DNA of 64,000 nt from an uncultured Psychrosphaera sp. (GTDB lineage Bacteria > Pseudomonadota > Gammaproteobacteria > Enterobacterales > Alteromonadaceae), in the NCBI RefSeq assembly GCF_947500655.1, contig NZ_CANMSK010000007.1, positions 99,679 to 163,678 of the forward strand, in the 5' to 3' direction. How positions within the stretch are numbered: position 1 is the first letter of the stretch; each line of letters begins with the position of its first letter. The notes beneath the pieces were generated by a model. That model was not told where the DNA came from and did no database searches. It saw only the letters and a program-made list of their open reading frames with translations. Shown one piece after another: positions 18,311-29,300 of this stretch. The position numbers and the translations under genes are program-made.

Positions 18311-19723
18311 TTAGTCGTTATTAGTTCTAGCTGCTGAGTTTCTGCGATTGCCTGAAAAGTTAGAACCGTTGCTGTTGCCACCACCTGTCGAATTACTGTT
18401 ACTAGTTCTTCTGCCATTACTTGGCTTTGATGAGCGAGAATTGTCACTTGAACCAGAACGACCACCTGAGCGATTGTCAGAGCGGGGCTTTGACGAACGA
18501 CTTGGAGAGTCAGACTGTGAACTGCTCGATGATTGTCTTCTTGGACTTTTCTTTTTAGGCGCTCTAATTTCTCTAGACGCTGGTAAAGGAACACTTGGTG
18601 CAAATTCGTCATCAGCAACACGTTTAATATGTTGTTGAATTAATTGCTCAATATCATTCAGGTTTTTACTTTCATCAATAGAGACTAAAGAAACCGCTTT
18701 ACCGTTTGCGCCAGCTCGGCCTGTACGTCCAATACGGTGAACGTAATCTTCAGCAACTTGAGGCAAGTCAAAATTTACAACTTGTGGAAGTTGGTCAATA
18801 TCGATACCACGAGCCGCGATGTCTGTTGCAACTAATACTCTAACTGATTTATCTTTAAATCCAGCTAATGCTTTAGTTCTTGCTCCTTGGCTCTTGTTAC
18901 CATGGATTGCAGCTGCACTGATGTTTTTGCTTTCTAGTACTTTAGTTAAACGGTTCGCACCATGTTTGGTTCTTGAGAATACTAACACTTGCTGCCAATC
19001 GTTTTGTTTAATAAGTTTGACTAATAATTTAGATTTTTTACTTTGATCAACTGGGATTATCCACTGTTCTACCGTTTTAGCGGTTTCGTTTCTTGGTGTT
19101 ACTGAAATTTCAACAGGATCGTTAATTAGACCTTTTGCCAAGTCACGAATATCATCAGAGAAAGTTGCCGAGAACATAAGGTTTTGACGTTTTTTCGGTA
19201 GTACTTTTAAAATACGTTTAATGTCATGAATAAAGCCCATATCTAACATACGGTCAGCTTCATCTAATATTAATACTTCTAAGTCATTAAATTTAATTGC
19301 GTTTTGATTAAATAAATCAATTAAGCGACCAGGTGTTGCTACCAAAATATCAACGCCTTTTCTTAGCGCCATAAGTTGAGGATTAATTTTAACGCCACCG
19401 AAAACAACATGGGAACGTAAAGGTAAGTCTTTACCGTACATTTCAACACTTTCTGCAACCTGAGCGGCTAATTCGCGTGTTGGTGTTAATACTAATGCTC
19501 TAACGTGATTCGGTTTTGCTTTTTCACCTTGAGATAATAAATGCAATAGCGGTAATGTGAAACCAGCGGTTTTGCCTGTACCGGTTTGAGCGGCGGCCAT
19601 AACGTCTTTGCCACTTAATACTGCAGGAATTGCTTGTTGCTGAATAGGTGTTGGTGTGTCGTAACCCTTTTCACTAACAGCTGTTAAGATTTTTGGGTTT
19701 AGACCTAATTCAGAAAAAAGCAT
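18311..19723 (-). CDS. rhlE: DEAD-box ATP-dependent RNA helicase, RhlE type
   Basis: The 470-residue helicase has the Q motif ([13 protein letters not shown]), motif [15 protein letters not shown], the DEAD box ([12 protein letters not shown]), SAT (MFSATF), and motif [12 protein letters not shown], all intact. After about residue 385 comes a basic low-complexity tail rich in Ser, Arg, Gly and Asn, typical of RhlE proteins and thought to aid RNA binding. RhlE helicases remodel rRNA and mRNA, often important in cold-growing bacteria. The Ser/Arg tail produces long shadow ORFs on both strands that are not genes. It is monocistronic with a strong terminator at 18230-18277. Confidence 0.93.
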   Translation of the reverse strand: MLFSELGLNPKILTAVSEKGYDTPTPIQQQAIPAVLSGKDVMAAAQTGTGKTAGFTLPLLHLLSQGEKAKPNHVRALVLTPTRELAAQVAESVEMYGKDLPLRSHVVFGGVKINPQLMALRKGVDILVATPGRLIDLFNQNAIKFNDLEVLILDEADRMLDMGFIHDIKRILKVLPKKRQNLMFSATFSDDIRDLAKGLINDPVEISVTPRNETAKTVEQWIIPVDQSKKSKLLVKLIKQNDWQQVLVFSRTKHGANRLTKVLESKNISAAAIHGNKSQGARTKALAGFKDKSVRVLVATDIAARGIDIDQLPQVVNFDLPQVAEDYVHRIGRTGRAGANGKAVSLVSIDESKNLNDIEQLIQQHIKRVADDEFAPSVPLPASREIRAPKKKSPRRQSSSSSQSDSPSRSSKPRSDNRSGGRSGSSDNSRSSKPSNGRRTSNSNSTGGGNSNGSNFSGNRRNSAARTNND

Positions 19724-20002
19724 ATATTCTCACTATTGTAATTAATTTGACGGGAGGCCAAAAGGCGATGAAAGGTACAGTAATAAAGCGATAAAGGCAA
19801 TGTTTCAATGGTTGATTTAGTACTAAATTGAATAAAAATAGGGCAATCCCTATAGTTCAGCTAAAAGGAGCTGAGATTAAAATAACTGGGACAATTATAA
19901 TCATTCGATTAAAGTGTTGCTCCTGATACTGGTAGATGTAAATACGAGGTGAGCGTTATGTTAACGAACTTTAAATACCTTGAACTAAATAGGTTGAATT
20001 AA

Positions 20003-20266
20003 ATGAGTTGGTTTGTTTATGTATTACGTTGTGCTGATGACTCTCTATATACAGGGATCACAACAGATAAAGCAAGACGCTTAGCTGAACATAATAAAGG
20101 TATCGCAGCTAAATACACACGAGTTCGTATCCCTGTAGAAATGGTTTACAGTGAGGATTCACCAGATAGAAGTACAGCGACTAAGCGAGAGATGGCGATT
20201 AAAAAACTCACTAGAGCAAAAAAAATACAACTTATTCAAATGGATCCTCAAAACGAAAAAAGATAA
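20003..20266 (+). CDS. GIY-YIG nuclease-superfamily protein (YhbQ-like)
   Basis: The 87-residue single-domain protein has the GIY-YIG fold signature: VYVLRCADDSLYTGITTDKARRLAEHNKG, in which VYVL and YTG correspond to the GIY and YIG strands, and the conserved Arg and His follow. TATKREMAIKKLTRAKK is also typical, with the catalytic Glu of the family. Small stand-alone members (YhbQ/UPF0213) have been proposed to act in DNA repair; the function is not settled. It is free-standing, with the stop at 20264 followed by an AT-rich inverted repeat. Confidence 0.88.
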   Translation: MSWFVYVLRCADDSLYTGITTDKARRLAEHNKGIAAKYTRVRIPVEMVYSEDSPDRSTATKREMAIKKLTRAKKIQLIQMDPQNEKR

Positions 20267-20424
20267 ACCGCCGTCAACTTTATCTTTATTGGGTCCAGCT
20301 TGATTTGAACAGTGAAGATTTTCATGAGTGATAAAATAGCAGTTACTTGCAGAATAATTCCTATGTTAGACTGATCTGGTCTTTGGTTTTTATTGGACTT
20401 GGTTTTTACCTCGGTATTTATTTA

Positions 20425-22632
20425 ATGCTTAATTTACGAACGTTATCAATTGTAGCTATTTGTTTGTCTGCTTTTGCAGTGACATGTGATAGCCATTCGG
20501 CTGAAAAAAAGAAAGTGAAAGTCACCTCATTAAGTGCTCAAAAACAAGAGCAGGTTATAGGGGACGTAAATGAAATCGGAATAATTCCTCGCTTTGCAAC
20601 ACTTGATGAATTGTTCGCTTACAAAGATGAGTTTTTAGCTACTGAACCTGAAGAGGTACTTAAGGCATTTAAACAATTCCAAATAAATCATTTGCCTAGC
20701 CCAAGTGATAAAAATACTAACGATCTGAGTGAAAATAAGAGTTTTAAAATAAATCAAGATCTTGCAGGTGGTGATACTCTAAATAAAAATGACGGTTTTG
20801 ATTTAAATATAAATGTTAATGGCAGTCCAGAGCTAAATACTATTCCAGATATTGCTGTTATTCCAAAGTTCGATGTTATACCTGAACTTGATGTTACTAA
20901 CGAGCTTAACCCCACTCCAGATCTTAATATAACGCCTGAGCAAAAGTTTAAATTTACCCTTGCATTATCAGAGATAAACCTTGCGTTATTAGAGTTTGAT
21001 ACCGCGTTAGCTGAGCTAGAGTCTTTACCATTATCAGATTTAAAAACGGTTAACCAAATCACGCTACTCGAGAAGAAAGCGCAAATACTAAGCAAAAAGA
21101 ATGACTTTTTTAATGCCGTTCGTTATTTAACCCAGGCTAATAAATTGTCAATGAGTAATGATTTAAATCGTCAATCAATACTTACCGCATTACAACTATC
21201 AGAAATTTATGTCACTTTGTCAGATATAGACAAAACCCTTTATTGGCAGCAAAATGCCAAATCTCTTTTAGCTAAAGAAGAGGATTTAGGTCTGTTAATT
21301 GAAGCCTCTATTTTGTTAGCGAAACAACAGCAAGATACAGGTCAACATTTAAATTCAACGAGAACACTTATTAATGTTGTTGACCGAGTCGCGGATAAAA
21401 AATACTACAGTGTGGAAGCCAGTTTACGATTACGCTTAAGTGAAAATTTCAAAACAGCTAAGCAATATGTAAACGCTGAACAAGAATTAGAAAGAGCATA
21501 TAAGTTAGCCGTTAAGTCTAGAAATCAAGAACAACAACTCGTTGCCATTATCCATTTAATTGATGTATATGCTGTACAAAATAAGTTTTCTAGTGCTAAA
21601 CCATTATTGAAAGCTGCAAAAAGCTTAGAACGTTTTCTTACCACAGTGAAAGATAAGCGCGACTATGAATTAGCTAAAGCTCAAGTGTTAGCTGGTACCT
21701 CTCAATATAAAAAAGCGTTAAGAATTTTAGAAAATCTAGATATGAGTGATGTTCTTGACGAAAATGCTAAACGAGAACTAGATATTAAGTTATTAGAGCT
21801 TAAGTCTAACTGGTTAGTATTAAATGGAAAGAAACAAGCGGGTATCCAGTTGTTCAAAAAGTCTCTTGATAGCAAATTAGCGCAACAAGAAACCAGTTCT
21901 ACTATTAAATTAGATTTTCTTATGGCTAATTATAAGTATGACGTTGCCCAAGCTAAAAATGAACTGGCTGAAGTTCAACAACAACTACTTGAATATAAGA
22001 AACAAAATGATAAGTTAAAGCAACCAAAAGAAGGCTTTATAGATTCTTTGTATAACAACAGGGTATTATTAGCCGTTAGTGTTATTCTCTTGCTTGCCAT
22101 CGTTTATCTTATCGTTAGAGTGTTTAGGCCAAAAAAATCAAAACGAATATTTTTAGACCCTGTAAGCGGTGCCAATAATCATAATTACTTTATTAAACAT
22201 GTTAAATTGCTGATGCAAAATAATACGCCTTTTAGTCTAATAATGTTTGATATAGACAACATGCGTAAGGTTAATGACAAGTTAGGCTTTGAGTTGGGCG
22301 ATAAATTATTGGCTTTAGTGGTTGAGCGATTAGACTCCCGTTTAGGCAGTAATAAGTTTTTAATTAGGTTGTCCGGTGACAAATTTATGGTCATAGCGAA
22401 AGATTTTAGTTTAAAACAAGCATTTGCACTGGCAGAAGTGTTACGAAAAGAGTTAAATAGCGATAAGTTTTATATAGACAATTTAGGTATTAATTTGTCG
22501 GCATCATTCGGTGTAAGTTATTGTTATGGTGATAAAAATATAGATACAATAAAAGATGATGTTAAAGACGCGTTAGATAAGGCAAAAACCAAAGGTGGTA
22601 ATATCACTCAAGCAATGGATTTTGGTAAATAA
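20425..22632 (+). CDS. TPR-containing membrane protein with degenerate GGDEF domain
   Basis: The product is 735 residues when started at ATG 20425, which gives a clean signal sequence (LRTLSIVAICLSAFAVTCDSHSA); the TTG at 20347 adds an unlikely hydrophobic leader. An Asn/Asp-rich linker (residues about 70-170) precedes TPR-like helical repeats (about 190-520), a transmembrane segment (about 548-566) and a C-terminal GGDEF fold. The domain retains FDIDNMRKVND, but the signature reads SGDKF at residues 650-654 instead of GGDEF, replacing the metal-binding Glu by Lys. It is therefore probably not an active diguanylate cyclase and may act as a sensor or effector. It ends 27 bp before parC and may share its transcript. 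Confidence 0.82.
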   Translation: MLNLRTLSIVAICLSAFAVTCDSHSAEKKKVKVTSLSAQKQEQVIGDVNEIGIIPRFATLDELFAYKDEFLATEPEEVLKAFKQFQINHLPSPSDKNTNDLSENKSFKINQDLAGGDTLNKNDGFDLNINVNGSPELNTIPDIAVIPKFDVIPELDVTNELNPTPDLNITPEQKFKFTLALSEINLALLEFDTALAELESLPLSDLKTVNQITLLEKKAQILSKKNDFFNAVRYLTQANKLSMSNDLNRQSILTALQLSEIYVTLSDIDKTLYWQQNAKSLLAKEEDLGLLIEASILLAKQQQDTGQHLNSTRTLINVVDRVADKKYYSVEASLRLRLSENFKTAKQYVNAEQELERAYKLAVKSRNQEQQLVAIIHLIDVYAVQNKFSSAKPLLKAAKSLERFLTTVKDKRDYELAKAQVLAGTSQYKKALRILENLDMSDVLDENAKRELDIKLLELKSNWLVLNGKKQAGIQLFKKSLDSKLAQQETSSTIKLDFLMANYKYDVAQAKNELAEVQQQLLEYKKQNDKLKQPKEGFIDSLYNNRVLLAVSVILLLAIVYLIVRVFRPKKSKRIFLDPVSGANNHNYFIKHVKLLMQNNTPFSLIMFDIDNMRKVNDKLGFELGDKLLALVVERLDSRLGSNKFLIRLSGDKFMVIAKDFSLKQAFALAEVLRKELNSDKFYIDNLGINLSASFGVSYCYGDKNIDTIKDDVKDALDKAKTKGGNITQAMDFGK

Positions 22633-22659
22633 TAATTTAAGAAAGAAAAGGTTTAGGTA

Positions 22660-24975
22660 ATGACAGAGGCAACTACCACAATAAGTAGTGACGGAATAGA
22701 ACAGCTGCCATTAAGGAAGTTCACCGAGGATGCATATTTAAATTACTCGATGTACGTCATTATGGACAGAGCGCTACCTCATATAGGTGACGGATTAAAA
22801 CCTGTTCAACGCCGAATTATTTATGCAATGTCAGAGTTAGGTTTATCTGCAAATGCTAAATATAAAAAATCAGCACGTACTGTTGGTGACGTATTAGGTA
22901 AGTATCATCCACATGGTGATAGTGCTTGTTACGAAGCTATGGTGCTAATGGCTCAGCCTTTCTCATACCGTTATCCTTTAGTTGATGGTCAAGGTAACTG
23001 GGGGGCTGCGGATGATCCTAAGTCGTTCGCTGCCATGCGTTATACCGAAGCTAGGTTATCAAAGTTCAGTGAACTGTTACTGTCAGAAATTAATCAGGGC
23101 ACCAGCGATTGGGTTCCTAACTTTGACGGTACTATGGATGAGCCTAAAATATTACCAGCTCGTCTTCCTCATATTTTATTAAATGGCATAACCGGTATAG
23201 CGGTTGGTATGGCCACAGATGTGCCGCCACATAATACTCGTGAAGTTGCAGAAGCTTGTATTCACCTATTAAAAGATCCTAATGCGTCGTTAGATGATTT
23301 AATGGTTTACGTAAAAGGCCCAGATTATCCAACGGAAGCGGAAATTATTACGCCGTCTGCTGATATCGCCAAAATTTATGAAACTGGTAAGGGCAGCATT
23401 AAAATGCGCGCCACTTATATTGAAGAAAATGGTGATATTGTTATTACAGCCTTACCTCATCAGGTTTCTGGCGGTAAAGTATTAGAGCAAATTGCTGCTC
23501 AAATGACAGCGAAAAAGTTACCTATGGTTACGGATTTACGTGATGAGTCTGATCACGAAAATCCAACTCGTATTGTTATTATCCCGCGTTCTAACCGTGT
23601 TGATATTGCACCTGTAATGCAGCATTTATTTGCATCTACTGATTTAGAGAAAAACTATCGTGTCAATTTAAACATGCTTGGTCTAGATGGATTGCCTAAA
23701 GTAAAAGGGCTAAAAACTATCTTAACTGAGTGGTTGGAATATCGTCGTGATGTTGTTACTCGTCGTTTGAATTTCCGCTTAGAAAAAGTGTTATCACGCT
23801 TACATATTTTAGAAGGGCTATTGGCCGCATTCTTAAATATAGATGAAGTGATTGAGATAATTCGCGCGAATGACAAACCAAAGCCAGTATTAATGGAACG
23901 ATTTGGTATTTCTGAAATTCAAGCTGAAGCAATTTTAGAATTAAAATTACGCCAATTAGCTAAATTAGAAGAAATGAAAATTCGTGGCGAGCAAGACGAA
24001 TTAGAAAAAGAACGTCAGTACTTAGAGTCATTGTTAGGCTCTCGTGTCAAAATGAATAATTTGTTGAAAAAAGAAATTACAGCCGATGCAGAAAAATATG
24101 GCGATGATAGACGTTCGCCATTAGTTGTTAGAAACGAAGCAAAAGCAATTTCAGCAAAAGACTTAGTGCCAAGTGAGTCAGTAACCGTTGTGGTCTCTGA
24201 TAATGGTTGGGCTCGTTGTGCTAAAGGTCATGATGTTGATGTTGACAACTTAAGTTATAGATCGGGGGACGGATATAAATCTTCCGCTAAAGGGAAGAGT
24301 AATCAACCAGTTGTGTTTATTGACACTTCAGGCCGAAGCTTTAGTACAGATGCGCACTCATTACCTTCGGCTAGAAGCCAAGGTGAGCCATTAAGTGGTC
24401 GCTTTAGTATTGTTGCTGGTGAAACCATAGAACATACTATTATGGCCAAAGAAGATCAAAAATACCTGATTGCCTCTGATGCTGGTTATGGTTTTATTTG
24501 TACTTTCTCTGATATGTTAACTCGTCAAAAAGCAGGTAAAGCATTGGTGAGATTGCCTACTGGAGCTAAGCTATCTTTACCTCAACCAGTGTCAAATATA
24601 GATACTGACTTGTGTTTAGCTATTTCCACTGAGGGACGGATGTTGGTTTTCCCATTAAAAGACTTACCTATGTTAGCCAAAGGTAAAGGGAATAAAATTA
24701 TTAGTGTTCCATCTGCATTAGCGGCAAGTCGTGAAGAGTATGTTAAACAGATCATGATTGTGCCAGAAAGTGCAGGTGTTATTTTACATGCAGGTAAACG
24801 TAAGTTAACACTAACCAAGAAAGATTTAGAACATTATCAAGGTGAACGTGGACGCCGAGGTAGCAAATTACCTAGAGGCTTACAGCGTGTTGATTTAGTT
24901 GAAATAGAGTTTAAAAAGTCAAGCTCTGAGTCAACAGAAGTGATTAGCGAACCTAATTCACCCTTAGATGAATAA
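22660..24975 (+). CDS. parC: DNA topoisomerase IV subunit A
   Basis: The 771-residue ParC is the DNA breakage-reunion subunit that decatenates daughter chromosomes with ParE. The active-site tyrosine lies in [13 protein letters not shown] at residue 128. The quinolone-determining region [16 protein letters not shown] carries Ser88 and Glu92, the wild-type residues at the positions equivalent to E. coli Ser80 and Glu84. The C-terminal half contains the beta-pinwheel DNA-wrapping repeats. The length is normal. parE is not in the window. An intrinsic terminator follows at 25006-25037. Confidence 0.97.
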   Translation: MTEATTTISSDGIEQLPLRKFTEDAYLNYSMYVIMDRALPHIGDGLKPVQRRIIYAMSELGLSANAKYKKSARTVGDVLGKYHPHGDSACYEAMVLMAQPFSYRYPLVDGQGNWGAADDPKSFAAMRYTEARLSKFSELLLSEINQGTSDWVPNFDGTMDEPKILPARLPHILLNGITGIAVGMATDVPPHNTREVAEACIHLLKDPNASLDDLMVYVKGPDYPTEAEIITPSADIAKIYETGKGSIKMRATYIEENGDIVITALPHQVSGGKVLEQIAAQMTAKKLPMVTDLRDESDHENPTRIVIIPRSNRVDIAPVMQHLFASTDLEKNYRVNLNMLGLDGLPKVKGLKTILTEWLEYRRDVVTRRLNFRLEKVLSRLHILEGLLAAFLNIDEVIEIIRANDKPKPVLMERFGISEIQAEAILELKLRQLAKLEEMKIRGEQDELEKERQYLESLLGSRVKMNNLLKKEITADAEKYGDDRRSPLVVRNEAKAISAKDLVPSESVTVVVSDNGWARCAKGHDVDVDNLSYRSGDGYKSSAKGKSNQPVVFIDTSGRSFSTDAHSLPSARSQGEPLSGRFSIVAGETIEHTIMAKEDQKYLIASDAGYGFICTFSDMLTRQKAGKALVRLPTGAKLSLPQPVSNIDTDLCLAISTEGRMLVFPLKDLPMLAKGKGNKIISVPSALAASREEYVKQIMIVPESAGVILHAGKRKLTLTKKDLEHYQGERGRRGSKLPRGLQRVDLVEIEFKKSSSESTEVISEPNSPLDE

Positions 24976-25005
24976 CTTAGTTATGAATTTTTATTAATAT
25001 TATTT

Positions 25006-25037
25006 AAAGCTCTTATATTTGATAAGGGCTTTTTTAT
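25006..25037 (+). terminator. Rho-independent terminator after parC
   Basis: AAGCTCTTAT and ATAAGGGCTT arms (with one G-T wobble) around a short loop are followed by a run of T. Confidence 0.8.
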
Positions 25038-25090
25038 TACTTAGAATTTTATTAAGCATTATACCAATCGTATTTAAATGCTTAATAAAC

Positions 25091-25120
25091 ATTACCGCTG
25101 TAGTATCAGTTTGCTACAAT
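25091..25120 (+). promoter_or_regulatory. Possible sigma-70 promoter for plsC-rraB
   Basis: A TACAAT -10 hexamer at about 25115-25120 lies 17 bp after a weak TTACCG -35. It sits between the parC terminator and the plsC start; the -35 matches consensus poorly. Confidence 0.4.
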
Positions 25121-25149
25121 GCGTCCTTAAATTTATGGGAGCTTGATTT

Positions 25150-25884
25150 GTGTTAGGAATAATTAGATTACTTTTAATGGCAATATTTTTTGTATTGTCC
25201 ACTGTATATTTATTAACGTATTTAATTATTCGACCATTTCGTCGTAATAATGTAAAGGTTGTCGCTAATACATATGGTTGGTTTTGCCGTTTTTTAGGAC
25301 TGAGCTATGAAGTTAGAGGTCTTGAAAACGTTAAAGATCACCCAGTTGTTTATATAGGTAATCACCAAAATACTTACGATATATTTACGGTTTCAAATGC
25401 AGTACGTCGAAATACAGTAAGCATGGGTAAAAAAAGCCTTAAATGGGCGCCGTTTTTTGGTCAAGTGTATTGGTTATCGGGCAATATATTGATTGATAGA
25501 GGTAATCGTACTAAAGCTCATGGCACTATTGGTCAGGCAGCTGAAAAAATCAAACAGAAAAAAATATCTGTTTGGTTATTTCCTGAAGGTACTCGTTCAA
25601 ATGGTCGCGGTTTATTAAAGTTCAAGTTAGGTGCTTTTTATACGGCGAATATGGCAGGAGTTCCACTTGTTCCTGTTGTGATCAGTACCACGCATAATCA
25701 AGTTAAACTTAACCGTTGGAATAACGGAAAATATATCATTGAATATTTGCCTGAAATGACGGTTGATAGTGATGACAAAGCGGCAGTTCGAGAAGTTGCC
25801 GATGCGGCTCATGAGCTAATGAAAAATAAACTAGCAGAATTAGATAAAGAATTAGCCGAAGTTAATGGTTTCACGAATAAATAA
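25150..25884 (+). CDS. plsC: 1-acyl-sn-glycerol-3-phosphate acyltransferase
   Basis: The 244-residue membrane enzyme transfers an acyl chain to lysophosphatidic acid to make phosphatidic acid. It has an N-terminal membrane anchor, then the acyltransferase HX4D motif NHQNTYD (His72, Asp77) and the substrate-binding FPEGTRSNGRG motif, followed by GVPLVPVVIS, all PlsC signatures. The GTG start at 25150 is supported by a GGAG ribosome binding site 8 bases upstream and agreement with the family's N-terminal length. rraB follows after 24 bp, so the two are probably one transcript. Confidence 0.93.
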   Translation: MLGIIRLLLMAIFFVLSTVYLLTYLIIRPFRRNNVKVVANTYGWFCRFLGLSYEVRGLENVKDHPVVYIGNHQNTYDIFTVSNAVRRNTVSMGKKSLKWAPFFGQVYWLSGNILIDRGNRTKAHGTIGQAAEKIKQKKISVWLFPEGTRSNGRGLLKFKLGAFYTANMAGVPLVPVVISTTHNQVKLNRWNNGKYIIEYLPEMTVDSDDKAAVREVADAAHELMKNKLAELDKELAEVNGFTNK

Positions 25885-25908
25885 TACAAGGTTTACGTAG
25901 GAAAAATA

Positions 25909-26256
25909 ATGAGTATTACATCAACAGATTGGCAAGAATTTACTAACGACATTGTTGAACAATTGTTGGAAGATGATTCTAATGAAGAAGCCATGTATTT
26001 AATTGAGCACCATTTTGTTTCATCTAGTGCCGAAGAAGCAGACTTAGCTATGCAGCAAGGTTTTTTAAATGGTTGGGATATTTCTGAACTAGAACAAATG
26101 GAAGAAGAAGACGGACAAATTGTGTTTTGCTTTGATGTTGAAACTGAATGTCCATTAGATGAAGAGATCATCGGTGAAGAGGTTGTTCTTATGGTCGAAT
26201 TTGCGGATAAGAATAAACTTGTATACGAAGGCTGGGGTACTCACTTTGAAGAGTAA
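25909..26256 (+). CDS. rraB: Ribonuclease E inhibitor RraB
   Basis: The 115-residue acidic protein matches the RraB family: WQEFTNDIVEQLLEDDSNEEAMYLIEHHFVSS near the N-terminus and the C-terminal EGWGTHFEE. RraB binds RNase E and modulates degradosome composition and mRNA decay. Acidic composition and length are typical. It lies 24 bp after plsC and ends before a strong bidirectional terminator. Confidence 0.92.
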   Translation: MSITSTDWQEFTNDIVEQLLEDDSNEEAMYLIEHHFVSSSAEEADLAMQQGFLNGWDISELEQMEEEDGQIVFCFDVETECPLDEEIIGEEVVLMVEFADKNKLVYEGWGTHFEE

Positions 26257-26296
26257 CCTGGGGCGCTGAGAGCTTAATGCTTTTTCTTCATAAAAT

Positions 26297-26335
26297 AAAA
26301 ATGGCGAGTAATATACTCGCCATTTTTTATTTTGT
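26297..26335. terminator. Bidirectional terminator between rraB and the sensor gene
   Basis: The perfect stem ATGGCGAGT/ACTCGCCAT has A-rich and T-rich flanks on both sides, and serves the convergent genes ending at 26256 (+) and 26368 (-). Confidence 0.88.
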
Positions 26336-26367
26336 AATTAGTATTAAAGTAACTCACGATTGAAAAC

Positions 26368-29300
26368 TTATTTATTATCGTTTAGGACCTTTTGCCAAAA
26401 TGGTTTATGTTGATTAAATCCGTGTCTTATATACTCGAAAAGGTCATCACTTGTAAGTGGTTTGCTAAAATAATAGCCTTGTATTAATCCGCAATTATAT
26501 TCATGTAATACTTTTAACTGCTCGACAGTCTCTACACCTTCTGCGATAACGTTTATGTTCATAGATTCAGCAAGTCCTATGATTGCTTTAACAATTGCTT
26601 GATCGTTTTCATTTTTAGCAAGGTCAATGATAAATGAACGGTCTATTTTTAACGTATTAATAGGGAATTTTTTTAAGTAACTTAAAGATGAATAACCTGT
26701 ACCAAAATCATCAACTGCAATCGTGACACCCATATCTTTTAATTGCTGCAGGCGAATTATATTGTCTTCAACATCTGACATAATGGCGGTTTCTGTCAGT
26801 TCTAATTCTAATAACTCAGGTGGTAATTGTGAGTCGATAAGCGCGCGTTTAACTTTTTCTATTAAAGCAGATTGTTTAAACTGAACGATAGATACATTAA
26901 CTGAAATACAACAAGCCACACCTGCGTCTAACCAACGTTTAGCTTGGAAACAAGATTCCCGTAATATCCATTCACCAAGCTCAATAATCAACCCTGATTC
27001 TTCAGCTAAAGGTATAAATTTTATTGGTGGTACTATGCCTAATTCTGGGTGTTGCCATCTAACTAAAGCTTCTACTTTATCCACACAATTATTTATTAGA
27101 TCAACTTGAGGTTGGAAGTATAATTCAAACTCTTGTTTTTCAATGCCAGTTCTTAAGTACTCTTCTAGTTTTAAGTACTCTGAACCTTTGTCATTTAATG
27201 ATTTTTCATAAAATGAATAAGTGCGTCTTCCAAGATCTTTAGCTTTATACATAGCAATATCAGCATGTTTCATTAATTCGTTAACTGAAGTGCCATGCTC
27301 TGGATAGATTGCGATACCGATGCTAGGTGTGACCATAACTTCATAATTTTCTATCTTGATAGGTTTAGAAATTATATCAATGATACTCACAGTGGTATTC
27401 GTGATTGCTTTAGGAGAGTTTATTTGGCTAAAAAATAAAGTAAACTCATCACCGCCAAGTCTGGCGACTTTGTTATTTGATTTCGCCTGTTCGGCCAATT
27501 CGTCAGTATCAGTTTGCTGAATATAACTATTGAGACGCTCTGCAACCTTTTGTAATACAAAGTCACCATGTTCGGGACCTAAAGTATCATTTATACGTTT
27601 GAACCTATCTAGGTTGATAAATATAACTGCAGCTTGGCTTTTCTCTAGTTTGGCTTTAGAAATAAGCTTATCCAAACTTTCATAGAAAAACTGTCGATTT
27701 GGTAAACCCGTTAGTGAGTCATAATAAGCTAATTTATGTAATTTTTTAGCATATTCCACTTGACGTTTAATTCTACATTTTTGTTGTTGAATTAAAAAAT
27801 ATACAAGTGTTGATAATATTAAAAAGTATACTAAATATGCATACCAGGTGCGCCAGATTGGAGGTTGAACTTCAATAGGAATAACTATTTCATCACTCCA
27901 GATATTATCATTGTTACTACCGCGGACTTTTAAGGTGTAATATCCGTCGTCGAGGTAAGAAAAAGATACTTTGTTATTGGTGCCTAAACTCACCCAAGCA
28001 TCGCTCAAACCTTCCATTTTGTATTGGTATTTATTATTTTCTGGCTTAGTATAATCTAGAGCTGCGAACTCAAAGTCGACTATGGTTTGTTTATAGTTAA
28101 GCTCTAAAACACCATCTTCTCTAAACTGCTGGTGGATAGGCTGTACTATATTTGATTGACTATATTTAGTTAGCCTTAATACTGGTTTATAATGATTTAT
28201 TGGAACATTTTTAGGGTTGAAAACGTTAAAACCATTAGCTCCTCCAAAATACATACTTCCATCTTTGTCTTTGTAAAAAGCGCTACTGTTAAAGTCAGAC
28301 CCTTGTAATCCGTGCGTAGTGTTAAAGTTAACTACATCAAGAGTATTAGCATCAATACGTGATATACCTTTTGCATGACTAACCCAAATAAAGCTATTGT
28401 CACTATCTTCTTCTAGCAGGCCGTATGTGAAATTACTAGCTAAGCCGTGTTGAGTTCCAATATGTTGGAATACAGTTTTACCTTTCTCTAGCTGTTTTTT
28501 GTCTAATCGAGCAATACCGGTATCTTTTGTGGCAACCCATATATATTTTTCCGTGTTTAATACACCGAATAGATCGTCACTGAGGAGTTGATTATCTTGA
28601 TTGTCATCGGATAAAAACTGTGTGATCTTCTTACTATTAAGATTATATTTTAGTAATCCGCCATCTCTTGTTGCAATCCAGATATTCCCTTTTCCATCTT
28701 CTACTAAATCAACAATGTAGAGGCTATTTGGTGAATGTTTTACTGAGGATGGTAAACTGATAAATGAGAAGATATTCGTGCTTTTATCAAATAGGTTCAA
28801 GCCTCCACCATAAGTACCTATTGCTAACGTACCGTTTGAAAGGTTTAAAATTTTACTAATAGCATTGTCACTGATCGAGTTTGAGTCATTTTTATCGTGT
28901 GTATAAATAGTAAATTCAGATGCATTTTTTTTCTTATAGTGTAATCCACTGCGCAATGTTCCTATCCACAAATCATCATTGTCATCAACTAATAGGCTCA
29001 TTACATTATCTTCTTGTAATGCACTCTCAGCTTGGGGATTAGCTCTAAGATTAGTAACTTTGTTGCTTTGATTGGATATTATACTGACACCACCATTCCA
29101 AGTGCCTAGATATAAGTTCTCTTGGCTGTCAGTGGCAAATGCCATAATTGAATTACTAGATAGTTTTTTATATTTGCCGTGCTTATTAATATGTGGAAAG
29201 TAGTTTAATGATGCATTCCAACGGCTTATTCCCGATTGTGTACCAATCCAAATAACACCACCATCATCTTGCAGTAGTTTTGAGGTTCTATTGCTAATAA

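Noticed and set aside
18298..18638. ORFs on both strands across the end of the helicase gene
   Set aside because: They arise from the Ser/Arg/Gly-rich low-complexity tail of the RhlE-type helicase.
25061..25085. ATACCAATCGTATTTAAAT-like sequence as an intergenic repeat
   Set aside because: It appears once in this window, so I cannot show that it is repeated here.
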